Shown piece after piece: positions 24,202-33,786 of a stretch of 64,000 nucleotides of DNA. The stretch covers positions 1,984,001 through 2,048,000 of the forward strand of contig JAALGH010000011.1 in assembly GCA_011800155.1 (NCBI GenBank), read 5' to 3'. The DNA is from Flammulina velutipes (lineage: Eukaryota > Basidiomycota > Agaricomycetes > Agaricales > Physalacriaceae). The notes beneath the pieces are model-generated. The model did not search any database, was not told where the DNA came from, and worked only from the letters and a program-made list of their open reading frames with translations. The translations under genes and the position numbers were made by a program. How positions within the stretch are numbered: position 1 is the stretch's first letter; every line of letters starts with the position of its first letter.

Positions 24202-24442
24202 ATAAGGACACCTTATAACGAAAACGGACAATGAGAAACGTACACGTCCTTAAGAACGCCTCGGTAGTGCAGCAATTTGACGCACATTCAGCATCGGCGG
24301 AACACGAAGGGCGCGAGATCCTTGAGCATGCCAGTTGTGCACGCTGGATGAGTGGCGTGGTTGGCCAGAGAGCCATTCGGCCAGAAACGACACGGGGCAC
24401 ATACAGATAGATGCCTATAGGATATGCCCCGTGCCGTCATTC
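24202..24442. repeat. Palindromes between transposase and first cargo gene
   Basis: ATAAGG-aca-CCTTAT lies at 24202-24216. A long imperfect inverted repeat follows: the 16-nt arms at 24387-24402 and 24422-24437 pair at 14 of 16 positions around a 19-nt loop, with the perfect part CACGGGGCA/TGCCCCGTG. Next to it is TCATTC-tgag-GAATGA starting at 24437. No protein-coding frame covers them. Confidence 0.7.
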
Positions 24443-24532
24443 TGAGGAATGAATGAGGACGCTTTGTAGCGAAAAGAGAACAAAGGGACGTACTATGCAG
24501 ACGAATGTCCCTGGCCTTGACACGATACCCAA

Positions 24533-24612
24533 ACGATTTGACGCAAAGTCAAATCGTACAGCAGAACACAAAGTTCTGCGTCACTCGTATACCCAAAGAC
24601 CCAAAGTCTTTG
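24533..24612 (-). repeat. Stem-loop cluster A, three copies, loop TTTGN on minus strand
   Basis: Three adjacent perfect hairpins have 10-, 7- and 7-bp arms: ACGATTTGAC with loop GCAAA (24533-24557), GCAGAAC with loop ACAAA (24561-24579), and CAAAGAC with loop CCAAA (24594-24612). Read on the minus strand, the sense strand of the transposase, the loops are TTTGC, TTTGT and TTTGG. Arms are unrelated to each other apart from ending in AC at the loop. They lie about 540-620 bp upstream of the transposase ATG. Confidence 0.9.
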
Positions 24613-24778
24613 AGAGCATACTAGTGGTGGGTAGTGGAGAAGCTGAAGCAGGCGCTTGTTGCTGACTTAACGCCGTCGCCTGATCCGGCGCCCTGGATTT
24701 TGATCTAGCACATCTCTACATACATATTCACCTTCATCTATAGTGATATCACTGCTACGATGTTCGATGACAGTAAGT

Positions 24779-25047
24779 ATCCAACGACTTCGTGTCGCTG
24801 GATCTCTCTCTTCAATGCTCACTCAAGCTGAACTGTGACTTCAGACTTCTCAACCTTATTTCGCGGGCCGACCATAACTTCTCCGACGATTCTTACCCAG
24901 GCCAGTCGTTCCTTTCTACCAGACTACGATGTCGCTGTTCGATGATGCTATCTCAAGGCGCGTTATTCTGCCTTGACCACTCGGAAGAACTTTGTGTTCT
25001 TGTTGAAGACTTTGCGTCTTCATCGGTAAGGACTGTGTGTCCTCACC
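24779..25047 (+). repeat. Stem-loop cluster B, four copies, loop TTTGN on plus strand
   Basis: ATCCAACGAC with loop TTCGT (24779-24803, one mismatch) lies inside a likely intron that starts GTAAGT at 24774. AAGAAC/TTTGT is at 24985-25001, TGAAGAC/TTTGC at 25004-25022 and GGTAAGGAC/TGTGT at 25025-25047 (one mismatch). A decayed copy, CCCAAGC/TTTGT/CTGGG, lies near 25185. All read TTTGN-like on the plus strand, the sense of the cargo gene ending at 26233. Confidence 0.88.
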
Positions 25048-25169
25048 TTTCTTTTGTCGATTCCTGTAGCTGACGAGTACTAGAATTCAAGTCAATACTC
25101 AAGCCACTGTCCTTTTCTCTCTGTGTGTATATTTCTTGTTGTCTAATCCATAAAATCTGATTTCCATAG

Positions 25170-26233
25170 ATTAACCGGCTGTATGTCCCAAGCTTTGTCT
25201 GGGATTCAGTTGATCATCCCATATGTACAGTCGCGCTCGCGTACTACTATATTCTTCTCTTCTTCCCTCGTGGGGTGGATGGAATAAAAGTTCGCGTTGT
25301 AGTGCGTTGTTCTATCTTTTCTGTTGACAACCTTCTGACAGCCTTCAGACGTCTGTAGTCGCCACATTCCTTTTAGCCCACCTCGGGATCCTTGACGTGA
25401 TGTTGACAGGAGGATTGGAGAATAAAGTCAACAATTATCTATCCGCTACTACCCTAGTCCTCATGGGGTGCACTACGGCTACTACAGAGGGATACTTCCT
25501 ATCATCCTTTTTCATCATCTCGAAGACCGCTGCCTACGGCTTAGAGCGCCGTGTACGACACCTACTCTTTCTGGTCGCATTCATCCTTTTGGCCAATACG
25601 GTCTCCAGTATAGTGTCTTCCGTAGCTATCGTGGAGGATCACGCATCTTGGGTCAAAATATCCTTGATCACGACTCATTCAACTTCGTTGGTCGTGGATG
25701 GTTTCTGTATGTTTATGGGGTGCCATGTCATCTGTCAACTCCAAAACTCGGCCATGGAGGAAGTACAGCACCATCTCAAACGGCAGGTGAGTATTGTCTG
25801 GACAGATTGCTTTCCAAGCCTCATCATATCCGCAGAAGTCTTCGATTATCATCACCCGTGTTCTCACAATATGTCTATCGTGCAGTGTCATAGCTACTGT
25901 ATGTGATTTTCCAACTCTCAGCTCGATGACGAGGCTGATTCACCTTTAGACAGCTTTTCCAGAAACCGAACGGATTGGGAGGATTCTACAGATGTTCATG
26001 GTCCCCAGTAAGTTAAACTCAATTGTCCTTTGATGTTGCTGAAAATGTTGACAGCTCGCGCCGTTGGAATGTTTGGGATTCTTAGTCGCCGCAAGTGGAA
26101 TAATGACGGTCCCGGTAGCGACGTTTTCTTCGCCTCGTCCGCGTCCAGCCGTCTCGGAAACGGAAGTTTCAGACTGGATGATGACAGAGAATTCAACGTT
26201 GAAAAAGCTACAGACGTCGACATAGAGATATAA
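25170..26233 (+). CDS. Cargo 1: DUF6534-like polytopic membrane protein (5' end uncertain)
   Basis: Exons 25170-25289, 25349-25786, 25836-25898, 25950-26007 and 26055-26233 form one frame of 285 residues. The pattern matches the fungal DUF6533/DUF6534 membrane family: an early helix with AYYYILLFFPRGVDGIK, then TFLLAHLGILDVML, FLSSFFIISKTAAYG, LLFLVAFILLANTVSS, VKISLITTHSTSLVVDGF and a terminal segment ending ..RAVGMFGILSRRKW before a hydrophilic tail. Expect about six or seven membrane passes. The true start is upstream. Candidates are ATG 24760 (MFDD, followed at once by a GTAAGT donor) or ATG 24931, but I could not join either cleanly. Family members are common and poorly characterised; a role in sensing is only a guess. 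It is divergent from the transposase. Confidence 0.7.
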
Positions 26234-26346
26234 AGCTGGAAGCATATTTTTTTGACCGCATGATATCTTGTAAACACTACCTATTGTAAAATAAATCACT
26301 CGCTTGTAAAGTCAGGAGGGAACCATAGTATGGATTCATTAGCAGT

Positions 26347-26406
26347 GAACGCTGGCCAACTCGGCATCGCCGAGTAGCATGGCGCAGCCTATGCGTTGGC
26401 CACGTT
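26347..26406. repeat. T-shaped palindrome, copy 1 (core orientation B-C)
   Basis: Outer arms are GAACGCTGGCCAAC (26347-26360) and GTTGGCCACGTTC (26395-26407), complementary apart from one bulge. They enclose a 34-bp core (26361-26394) of two small hairpins: TCGGC-atc-GCCGA, a gta spacer, then GCATGGC-gca-GCCtATGC. Folded, it gives a T with two short arms. The 5' flank reads GGGAACCATAGTATGG. Confidence 0.93.
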
Positions 26407-26472
26407 CGAAGAGTAATTTAATAATAGAACTCTTTTTACACTAGGGAACTATAGTATGGATAAATTAACAAT

Positions 26473-26532
26473 GAACGCTGGCCAACGCATAGGCTGCGCC
26501 ATGCTACTCGGCGATGCCGAGTTGGCCACGTT
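26473..26532. repeat. T-shaped palindrome, copy 2 (core inverted)
   Basis: The same outer arms occur in the same orientation (GAACGCTGGCCAAC ending 26486; GTTGGCCACGTTC from 26521). The 34-bp core at 26487-26520 is the exact reverse complement of the core in copy 1. The flanks (GGGAACTATAGTATGG at 26444 and CGAAGAGTA on the right) align directly with copy 1, so the unit is duplicated head to tail while only the core is flipped. Confidence 0.93.
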
Positions 26533-26592
26533 CGAAGAGTAGTTGGGGAATAGAAGATGAACTTAAATGCGAGAAATGTTACATATTTTACA

Positions 26593-28133
26593 CTAATACA
26601 AGCTACAACGATGGTCTACGAGGTGCGCCAGATGCGCTGCATAAGAACGACACATTCCACATTCATCACATTTAATCTCCATCGTAGATACGAGTGCCCA
26701 GACGTCCTGTGAAACACCAATTCGCGAGTTCCATTCTATCAGAGCGGCACGGCTGGGGGCGGATATATCTGACCAGTCAGGAGCTCCCTCTGGAAGAGAG
26801 GGAGCATGTTCCAGAGTGACATGGCGTTGATGGGTTTCGGGAAACACTGTGGGAGCTATTAGCTTGCATGAATCTTCGGATGAGCAAAACAGTTACCTTT
26901 GACACCTCGATACCAATTGTGGCAGTAACCACCTGGAACGATGTGATCGAAGTAGCCAGCATTGGAGAAAACACAGGAACAGACGCGACAGACGACAGCA
27001 TCATCTCTGATGATACGCCAAGTCAAGGAGGGGATACCACTCGTAGAATGGAGCTCTCGAATAGCATGGCCGATATCTGTTCCGAGGAGTTGTGTAAAAT
27101 GATTGGTATTACGCTGCGCCGAAGGATCCAAGGAGAGATCCCACGGACGGAGGACCTGGGGAAGAGTGTTATCGTGTGTTGGGTGATTGACGGCACCTGG
27201 TATCGTTAGAAGTAGTTCGTAGCATCAGAAAGGGCTTACCTGACGAGAAGTCCCCCCTTTGGTACGCAGTTTCGATACGAGAGCAAAACTCGATGTCTAG
27301 AAGATGGCGTCAGGATGGTTCGGAGAATAGCCAGTAAATAATAACCGTGAGTAGCGCGTGTGATTGCTCTCCTGCGATTGAAGTACGCCTGGAAGGGAGT
27401 GGGAATGGCCTGACCTTCCGGCGAGGGAGTATAGTAGCGATCTTGTTCCCAAGGGAATTCGTCACTCAGAGGGTCATTGAGGACTGGGATGGTAACTACA
27501 CGCTGATTAATCCCGTTCTGAAATGATTTTGAGACCACTTACCACGAAGAGAGCACTGATGTAAGTCGTTTTTGGCCTGGAAGTAGTCGACGCCATCCGC
27601 GGTGCGAAATAACGACATGGTGCACTCCTCCAGGCAGCGATAGGGGTTGAGAGAGTGCGGACAGCGCACTGTTGGTAACGCAGAGCCAAACTGGTATCCG
27701 TGTAGGCTTGTCATCGTTCCATCTTTCAGCTGGATATACGGGCTACGACATAGGTAAGAAAGACAGAAGAAGTATTGGGTTTAACGTACCGATCTACCTC
27801 TTCCCATTGAACGGTATTAGGGTTGAAAGTAACGATGAGGCCGTCATCGTACGCGGCGGCCAATTTCTTCAGGCAGAACACCATGTAACTCTCTGGCGGC
27901 TCGTTCGCCGTAAATAGCTTTTCGAAGAGTCTTGTAGACTTCCGAGTACGGCGTGCTTGCTCAGACGGATGAGTTGAGTTGCTCTTGGGACGAGGAGAGC
28001 GATTCGGACGGATGAGGGAGGGCGTGGGGCTTTTGCTAGTGGATTTCTTGTGGTTGCTAGTGGCTTTCTTGGGGCTTTTGCTGGTGGCTTTCTTGGGAGA
28101 CGCTTTCTTGGAGCACGTAGTAGAGCGAGGCAT
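26593..28133 (-). CDS. Cargo 2: hypothetical basic protein with Cys/His clusters
   Basis: Minus-strand gene from ATG 28133 to TAG at 26593. The N-terminus is a Lys/Ser-rich tail made of SPKKATSK-type repeats (histone-H1-like, probably DNA- or RNA-contacting). The following exons encode KSTRLFEKLFTANEPPESYMVF, PYIQLKDGTMTSLHGYQFGS and a long segment with YYTPSPEGQAIPTPFQAYFNRRRA. The C-terminal exons carry CRVCSCVFSNAGYFDHI, GGYCHNWYRG and CDECGMCRSYAAHLAHLVDHRC, which look like zinc-binding clusters. Most joins are clean. The junction near 27130-27240 is ambiguous: the best-looking donor (GTCAG/GTAAGC) breaks frame, and only weaker GT sites keep it. It is transcribed divergently from cargo 3 and could be a nucleic-acid-binding accessory factor; this is unproven. 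Confidence 0.7.
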
Positions 28134-28339
28134 GGTGATGAGAGGGCGAAATGATCATAGGAGGCTTAAATATACAAGTCAGTAATTGTTTCCCGAAAGT
28201 ATCTAGGAATAGAATAGCTCACAATTGGGTATCCAAGCACGTACCGTTTCATCAAGTGCTATTGTGTGTGTACCCGACGTCCGCAGGATTCCTTGGATAC
28301 GTTGACCGACATGGACGCACAGTCCATTCCGGAATCCAA

Positions 28340-28553
28340 CCAATAACTCAAAGTCATTGGCACTCTCAGCAATGACCCAAAGTCGTTGCTGGCAGTGGGC
28401 GTCTGAGAACAAGAAGTGATCGGCGACGGATGCAATAACGGGATGATGATGATCAAGGTTGCGCAAGACCATCACCTGAAGACTCTGCGTCTTCAGGTGA
28501 TAGAGTGAAGACTTTGGGTTTTCACCAGTTCGCTCAAGACTTTGCGTCTTCAG
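28340..28553. repeat. Stem-loop cluster C, five copies, orientation switches with the genes
   Basis: On the cargo-2 side are CCAATAAC/loop TCAAA (28340-28360, one mismatch) and CAGCAATGAC/loop CCAAA (28367-28391, one mismatch), i.e. TTTGN on the minus strand. On the cargo-3 side are ATCACCTGAAGAC/loop TCTGC (28471-28501, 13-bp perfect stem), GTGAAGAC/loop TTTGG (28505-28525, one mismatch) and CTCAAGAC/loop TTTGC (28533-28553, one mismatch), on the plus strand. The change of loop strand falls between the two divergent genes. Confidence 0.9.
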
Positions 28554-28724
28554 TGGCACGTCTGACTCGACCTTGCGTTAATTGCTTGATCGTAGTGAAG
28601 GCAACTGCACCGCCAGGATGGATATCGGTACGAGAACAATTAGACCAATTGTTTTCACGAATGACAATTACAGGCTCAGTATATCCGTTTTCCAATGATT
28701 CGATAATCTCCAAACTCCATCCCC

Positions 28725-31062
28725 ATGTCTGATAGTCCAAATGTAAGGTCATCGCCGTAGTCTATCATCATCGTCTCAACTCTTTTGCAGATTCCCAACA
28801 AGCGACCCAATCTAGGCGATGGGAATACTACACCCCACGGTACCCCAGCCAAGACGACGATGCATAAAGCCCTTGGAGAAAGACGCAAGGCCCTCGCTGA
28901 TCTGAGAGCAAAACTCGAATACGCCAATACACGCGAGAAAGAGCTCAGACAGGAGCTGTCTGGACGAGAACAAGACGTGGAACGACTTTTGGAGACCGTA
29001 CGACTCCGGGACCTCGATATCCTCAAGTTTGAACTTCGACTTGCTGGTGACACCAATGAGGACATCGAAATGAATAGGCTTGACGAATTCGAGGAACTTT
29101 CAGAACATTGCGAAGCGCTGAAAGACGCTTTGTTGACATCAGTTCGTTTTTCTCTTCAATTCCCTATCTATTCTTCCTGAATGATGCCTGTCAGAATCGC
29201 CAAATCGAAATACTCACATTCGAGAAGGACGAGTCCGTCAAACTGGCAGCTCTGCTGAAGGAGAATGAAATAGCACAGGCTAGAAAGCACGCTGAAGACA
29301 TCGCAGATGCTGCCACGAAGGCCAACGCTCTCCTAGTTCGCTTTCTGACTACATCTAGCCTGTCTAGTACTAATCTACTGTAGGAGGCTCAGAGAGAATC
29401 ATTTGAGGCTCAGGTCGAGTCTAACCGTCGGGAGCAACACAAGATCTTAGTACGTGTTCAAAATCCCGTTATTAGCAAGACCTAACTAACATCAATCAGG
29501 AGCAGAGAAATATACAAATCGTTAAGCTACAGTCACAGTTGGCTCAGGTTAGGGCATTAGTTTCATTTGCGAACAAATCTCACTCCTTTCAAGGCCTTCA
29601 GAGCTCCTCGAAATTCGTCACCATCTCCAGAGCGAACCACGAACTTTCGACGGCCTGGGCGTGGGCGAGCACGTCGCAAGTTTGGCTCTACTCAAGCGGC
29701 AGGCTCGCTGCAACCTCTTCCTGTTCGTCTGGAGGTGCCTCCAAATTCCGCTGGTGCAACGGCGGCTGGGACATCTGGCTCAGCGCCGACAGCTGATGGC
29801 GCTACTGGGAGTTCTACCTCTTTTCCAACTCCCTCTTCAGGACGGCGCGTTCCACGAGCTGGAGAACCTTGTCCCCCCGCTATCCATGTCAACCTTGGTG
29901 TTGATCCTGCTCGAGGCCCCGAAATGCGTTTGATCTTCAAGAGTCACTATACTTGGACAAGAATGGTGAACGAGGAGAAGGCCGCATGGTGCGATTACCT
30001 CGACAAGCTCGCAGTCTACAACAAATGCGACAGCTCAGACTACGCGAATGAGTATCATGTGAGTTGATTTTACATGACATTGTTCTCTTTTGATTGACGT
30101 CTCTACCAGGCCATGAACCGCGACTTGTGGAGAGACACATACGGGCTATCCACTTACAGCGAATTTGCCGGCTATATCCCCGCAACCAACGATGAAGCTG
30201 ACGCATTCGAAAAAGGAACTGCAGGAGGCCCTGACCAAACATGCCGACTTTTCTTCGGACACAATTTCAGTAGCCATCCATGGAATAGACGAGTAATTGA
30301 AGCACTTACCGGTCGCTTCAAGGAATTGGTGGCGAAGGAGCATGACTGGCTACCTGAGGTCTCTGATGGCTACCTTGCAGGATTGCTTCATAGCTCTCTC
30401 ACGCAGTCTCAAAAACATTGGAAGGAGTTCCAGCCGAGGAGAGATGACGCAAAGGGCAGGCTAGAGACGCCTGAAGAGGCGATACTTCGCGCAAATTCTG
30501 GAAGGGAACAGACTCTACGGCAATGCAGTCTCACAACTCTTCGCACGACAGTGAGTGATTAGTACCATCAACGCGATAAGTAAGCTAACTACCGGCTCAG
30601 AAGCTGAAAAACCGCAAGTACTGGGTCAATGTCCTCCTTTCGATGAAGGAAGCTATGCAGCCCCCTCCTCCAGACCTCAATGTCTGGCGACAATGGGCTA
30701 CAGGGGTAGCCAAATGTCGTCCTGACGTTATGACGGACGAAGAGTTTACTATCGAAACGAACAGCGACAATATTCCACACAATGTTTACCTGATTCGACA
30801 ACCTCCGTGGAGAGACGCAACACTTTCGCTCGCACTTAGGACCATAGACAAAGAAGCGAAAACTGTCGGTTTAAAGGGGGTACCAACGGTAATGGCGACT
30901 GAACGCAGGTACGTTAATGAAGTCAGCACGCAGCATGCGCCTGAGGGGCTTTATAAGCCGTTCTACGACGATGCATGGTTGGCGGAGCACTTGAAGACCT
31001 CGGATATGTATGTTGAAGATGCTGACTTTGAGTGGCACGAAGTTACTATCACCAGCTTGTAG
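28725..31062 (+). CDS. Cargo 3: coiled-coil hypothetical protein
   Basis: Start ATG 28725 (MSDSPN) in an 18-nt first exon, followed by a 48-nt intron and exon 2 at 28791 (IPNKRPNLGDGN). At least eight exons join in frame. The N-terminal ~200 residues are a coiled coil (LGERRKALADLRAKLEYANTR, then ENEIAQARKHAEDIADAATK). A low-complexity Ser/Ala/Gly/Pro linker with RPGRGRARRKF follows. The C-terminal ~300 residues contain LIFKSHYTWTRMVNEEKAAW, GLSTYSEFAGYIPATNDE and a final part with KYWVNVLLSMKEAMQ and ATERRYVNEVSTQHAPEG, ending at 31062. I do not recognise the family. It is likely nuclear or cytoplasmic, with no membrane segment. Confidence 0.75.
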
Positions 31063-31204
31063 TATACGTTTATAAGCCATGTATTTTGTATTTTACCGAG
31101 TATTTATTGTACGATGAACGAAATCAACTGCTTTAGCAAGTGTGCTATTTTAGGACGCTGTAACCCAACCGTAACCCTACTTGCTACCATTACCATCGCT
31201 TCAC

Positions 31205-31352
31205 CCAAAAACTTTGCGTTTTTGGCTCTTCACGCTTCAGAACTTTGTGTTCTCGAGCGCCGTAGAATTGACTTTGTGTCAATTCGCCTTTCTTTCAATT
31301 TCCGCTTGTATTTCCGCGTGCTGCGTCAGTCAGTGTGTACTTTCGGTGCGCA
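31205..31352 (+). repeat. Stem-loop cluster D, four copies upstream of cargo 4
   Basis: CCAAAAAC/TTTGC (31205-31225, perfect), CGCTTCAGAAC/TTTGT (31233-31259, one mismatch and one wobble), GAATTGAC/TTTGT (31265-31285, perfect) and TGTGTAC/TTTCG (31334-31352, two G-T wobbles). All read TTTGN-like on the plus strand and lie 50-200 bp before the ATG at 31406. Confidence 0.9.
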
Positions 31353-31405
31353 TACCACTTCATTGACTTACTGCTATTATTATTCACACCCTTCACTAGA
31401 CCCAG

Positions 31406-33586
31406 ATGGCTTCTACCAGCAAATTTCTACGTCTTCATGATCTCACCGTGAATTCACCCAAGGACGACGAGCCCTGTGAGTTGATACTTGCCTCGATTCA
31501 TGCGGTCAGTTGGAAAAGCTTTGAGCTTCACACTGAGGCATTGAAAGACTTTGAGTCTTTTCTTGTTTCTTATGGCTTTGTGCCATGAGCTGAATACTGA
31601 CTATCCTACAGATACTCTAAAAGCTAACGATGGTTTGGTCGGTACAATCTTCGAGACGTCTTTCATCACCTGTCATCGACCTGTCAAATCTATACCCCCG
31701 CCCCCTCCGGAGTCTGAGGTTCAGGTGTATCGGGATGGGTCGTTCGGGCCTCACGACTTCGTTTGCACCCCGCAATGGTACCACGAATCTGCACCGCAGC
31801 TAGCAGTCGTGCCCGTATGCCCGGAATGGGACGATATACGACATCCCCTCCATGAACACAGATGCATGTGGGACCTCCTGCAGCCTAAGGATATCAACTT
31901 CGGCCAAGGCGTCGTATCGGGGGTTGGTCGAGTTAGCCACTCGTTCTTGAAGCCTCTCATTCGATCCGTTAATGTACTTAGAGTCGAGACAGAGGTCTAT
32001 CTCAAGGAGCTTCCCGAGAGTGGCACTGGCAACCTTCGCAATCTTCTCCCCCTCTTATTGCGACGCACGGAGCTATACATGGACCGCCTATCTTCTTTGA
32101 GCAAGGATATCACATCTTTGCGCGTTTTGACACGCGGTCTCCAGCGGACGTGGCTTCTCCTCCTAGCAACCATTCGCTACATGAAAATCTACAGGCCAGT
32201 CATGAACGGATTACCTCCCGCCAACGAGGACGAGTTACGGGTCAAGGTCGTCGGGGTTTATACTGCAGGCCTTCACGTCGTCGAAATGTTCCTTCCTGCC
32301 AAAGTCCCGACATATTTTATGCGCCCGTGGTCTGCATTTATCGACGTTACAATCATGGGTACATGCAATATCTCTCCACGCGGTGTGTACATTCTGCCGG
32401 ACAAGCCCCTCCCCATCGTTTTCGCCCAAGGGGCTGTGACAATGGAGGCACTTCATGCCATGTCTGGATATGTGGCGCGTTTTGTCACCTATCGCGACCC
32501 ATACAGCTTCAAAGACCCCAAAAGCTCCTCTACTTCGACACAGGAGAATACCGCGGCGTCTTCGTCTTCTTCTGCGAGACCCGCCCCAGGCCCCGTTCGC
32601 CAAACTCAACAAAATGTTCAGGGGCGGAGAGACGCATACCGCGCTGGTCCTGCTGCCACAAGCAACAGAAAAAGCGCCAAGCTCAGTACGTTTTGCAATA
32701 TCTTGATGTATATTCCATATTCATGTTCACTTCGATAGACATTCAGCCCGATCTCTTCAAAGATGTCGTTGGAGGAGACTGTCCTGCTATCGCCTCTAGT
32801 TGGACAAGCCTTATCACTGAGATAGATACTCAGTCTACCCGCTTCCTCAATACGCGCCCCACCAAACATCTGTATCCCATTCCCCCGCCCAGCATGTTCG
32901 TCAATACTCAAAAGGCGGTAGACTATTTCGCACAATATCGTCATCTTCGGAATGCTCTCCTGTATCGAGGAGAATCATCTGCTCCCATGCTCCGAACTCA
33001 ACAATGGCGCTCAATTCTCGGTTTGCGTCAGAGCATGGGATCTACCAAGTCGAACTCGGCCTCTACCGCAGCATTCAACGAGGTCAAGACGTTGCTGGGC
33101 AAATGTTTCGAGCTCCAAGGTGTCGAATTCACGGAGTCCCTCGTCGCCCCCCCTGGAGTGGTAGATGATCATCAGCGACGTCGAATTCTTTGGGAAGTAT
33201 CCCAGGTCGGCTTCCGTATTGACCTGAGCGCCGTCGATAGCCATCTATACGTGGGATCTACCACAAACGAGCACGACGATGGATTGGATGGCAGTCTGGA
33301 ACACTCCGACAAGCTGTTATCGTTGTTCCCCGAGAAATCTCTGACGGTCATAGATAGTTCCAGTGATGCTGGGTTGCTTGCTCAGGAGTGGACCTCCCGT
33401 CGTCCATATCTTCAAAAGTGGAGGGATATCATGGCTGAGTGGAAGGTCGCATTGCCGGATATTTTCAAGGGAGATTTACCTACGACGCATGAGGAACATT
33501 GGGAGCGCGGACTCATCAAACATTACTTACAGCTAGCATACGATGTCCTCGGTCGACCACCATTTATTCCGTTTGTATTATATTGA
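31406..33586 (+). CDS. Cargo 4: large hypothetical protein
   Basis: Exons 31406-31475, 31612-32685 and 32739-33586 give 663 residues, a clean multiple of three. It starts MASTSKFLRLHDLTVNS. The N-terminal half includes YTLKANDGLVGTIFETSF, a Pro-rich KSIPPPPPESEV and predicted helices. The middle is Ser/Thr-rich (SSSTSTQENTAASSSSSARP). The C-terminal half has PTKHLYPIPPPSMFVNTQKAVDYF and ends RPPFIPFVLY. There is no membrane segment or motif I can name. Intron 1 is 136 nt, against about 50 nt elsewhere, because it holds three stem-loops. The upstream region carries four more and the downstream region six. Confidence 0.82.
31516..31586 (+). repeat. Stem-loop cluster E inside intron 1 of cargo 4
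   Basis: AAGC/TTTGA/GCTT (31516-31528), AAAGAC/TTTGA/GTCTTT (31544-31560) and ATGGC/TTTGT/GCCAT (31572-31586) lie within the intron 31476-31611. All are sense to the gene. Stems are short (4-6 bp), but all three have the shared loop. Confidence 0.8.
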
Positions 33587-33786
33587 ACTTCATCGTTTCA
33601 GTTTTACGTCTTTCAATCACTGTACTTTGTATTAAATTTGCCGCAAATTCATTTGAGTTTGAGAAAGTGAAATTATCTCCCGCCAGCGGATGAATTAGCG
33701 ACAACGTCGAAAATATGCGCCACATTCAGGCCATGTGGCCCGACGTCAGTGGCATCAAACAATGTTTCTTCCTCCTACCATCATCA

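Noticed and set aside
26347..26533. An integrated parvovirus
   Set aside because: The resemblance is limited to the folded shape and flip/flop of the core. No viral gene or sequence similarity is seen, and the palindromes lie inside a fungal CACTA transposon.
27010..27242. A definite frameshift in cargo 2
   Set aside because: The best donor breaks frame, but at least two weaker GT donors (near 27244 and 27265) join in phase 0 to an acceptor near 27155, so a disrupted gene cannot be claimed.
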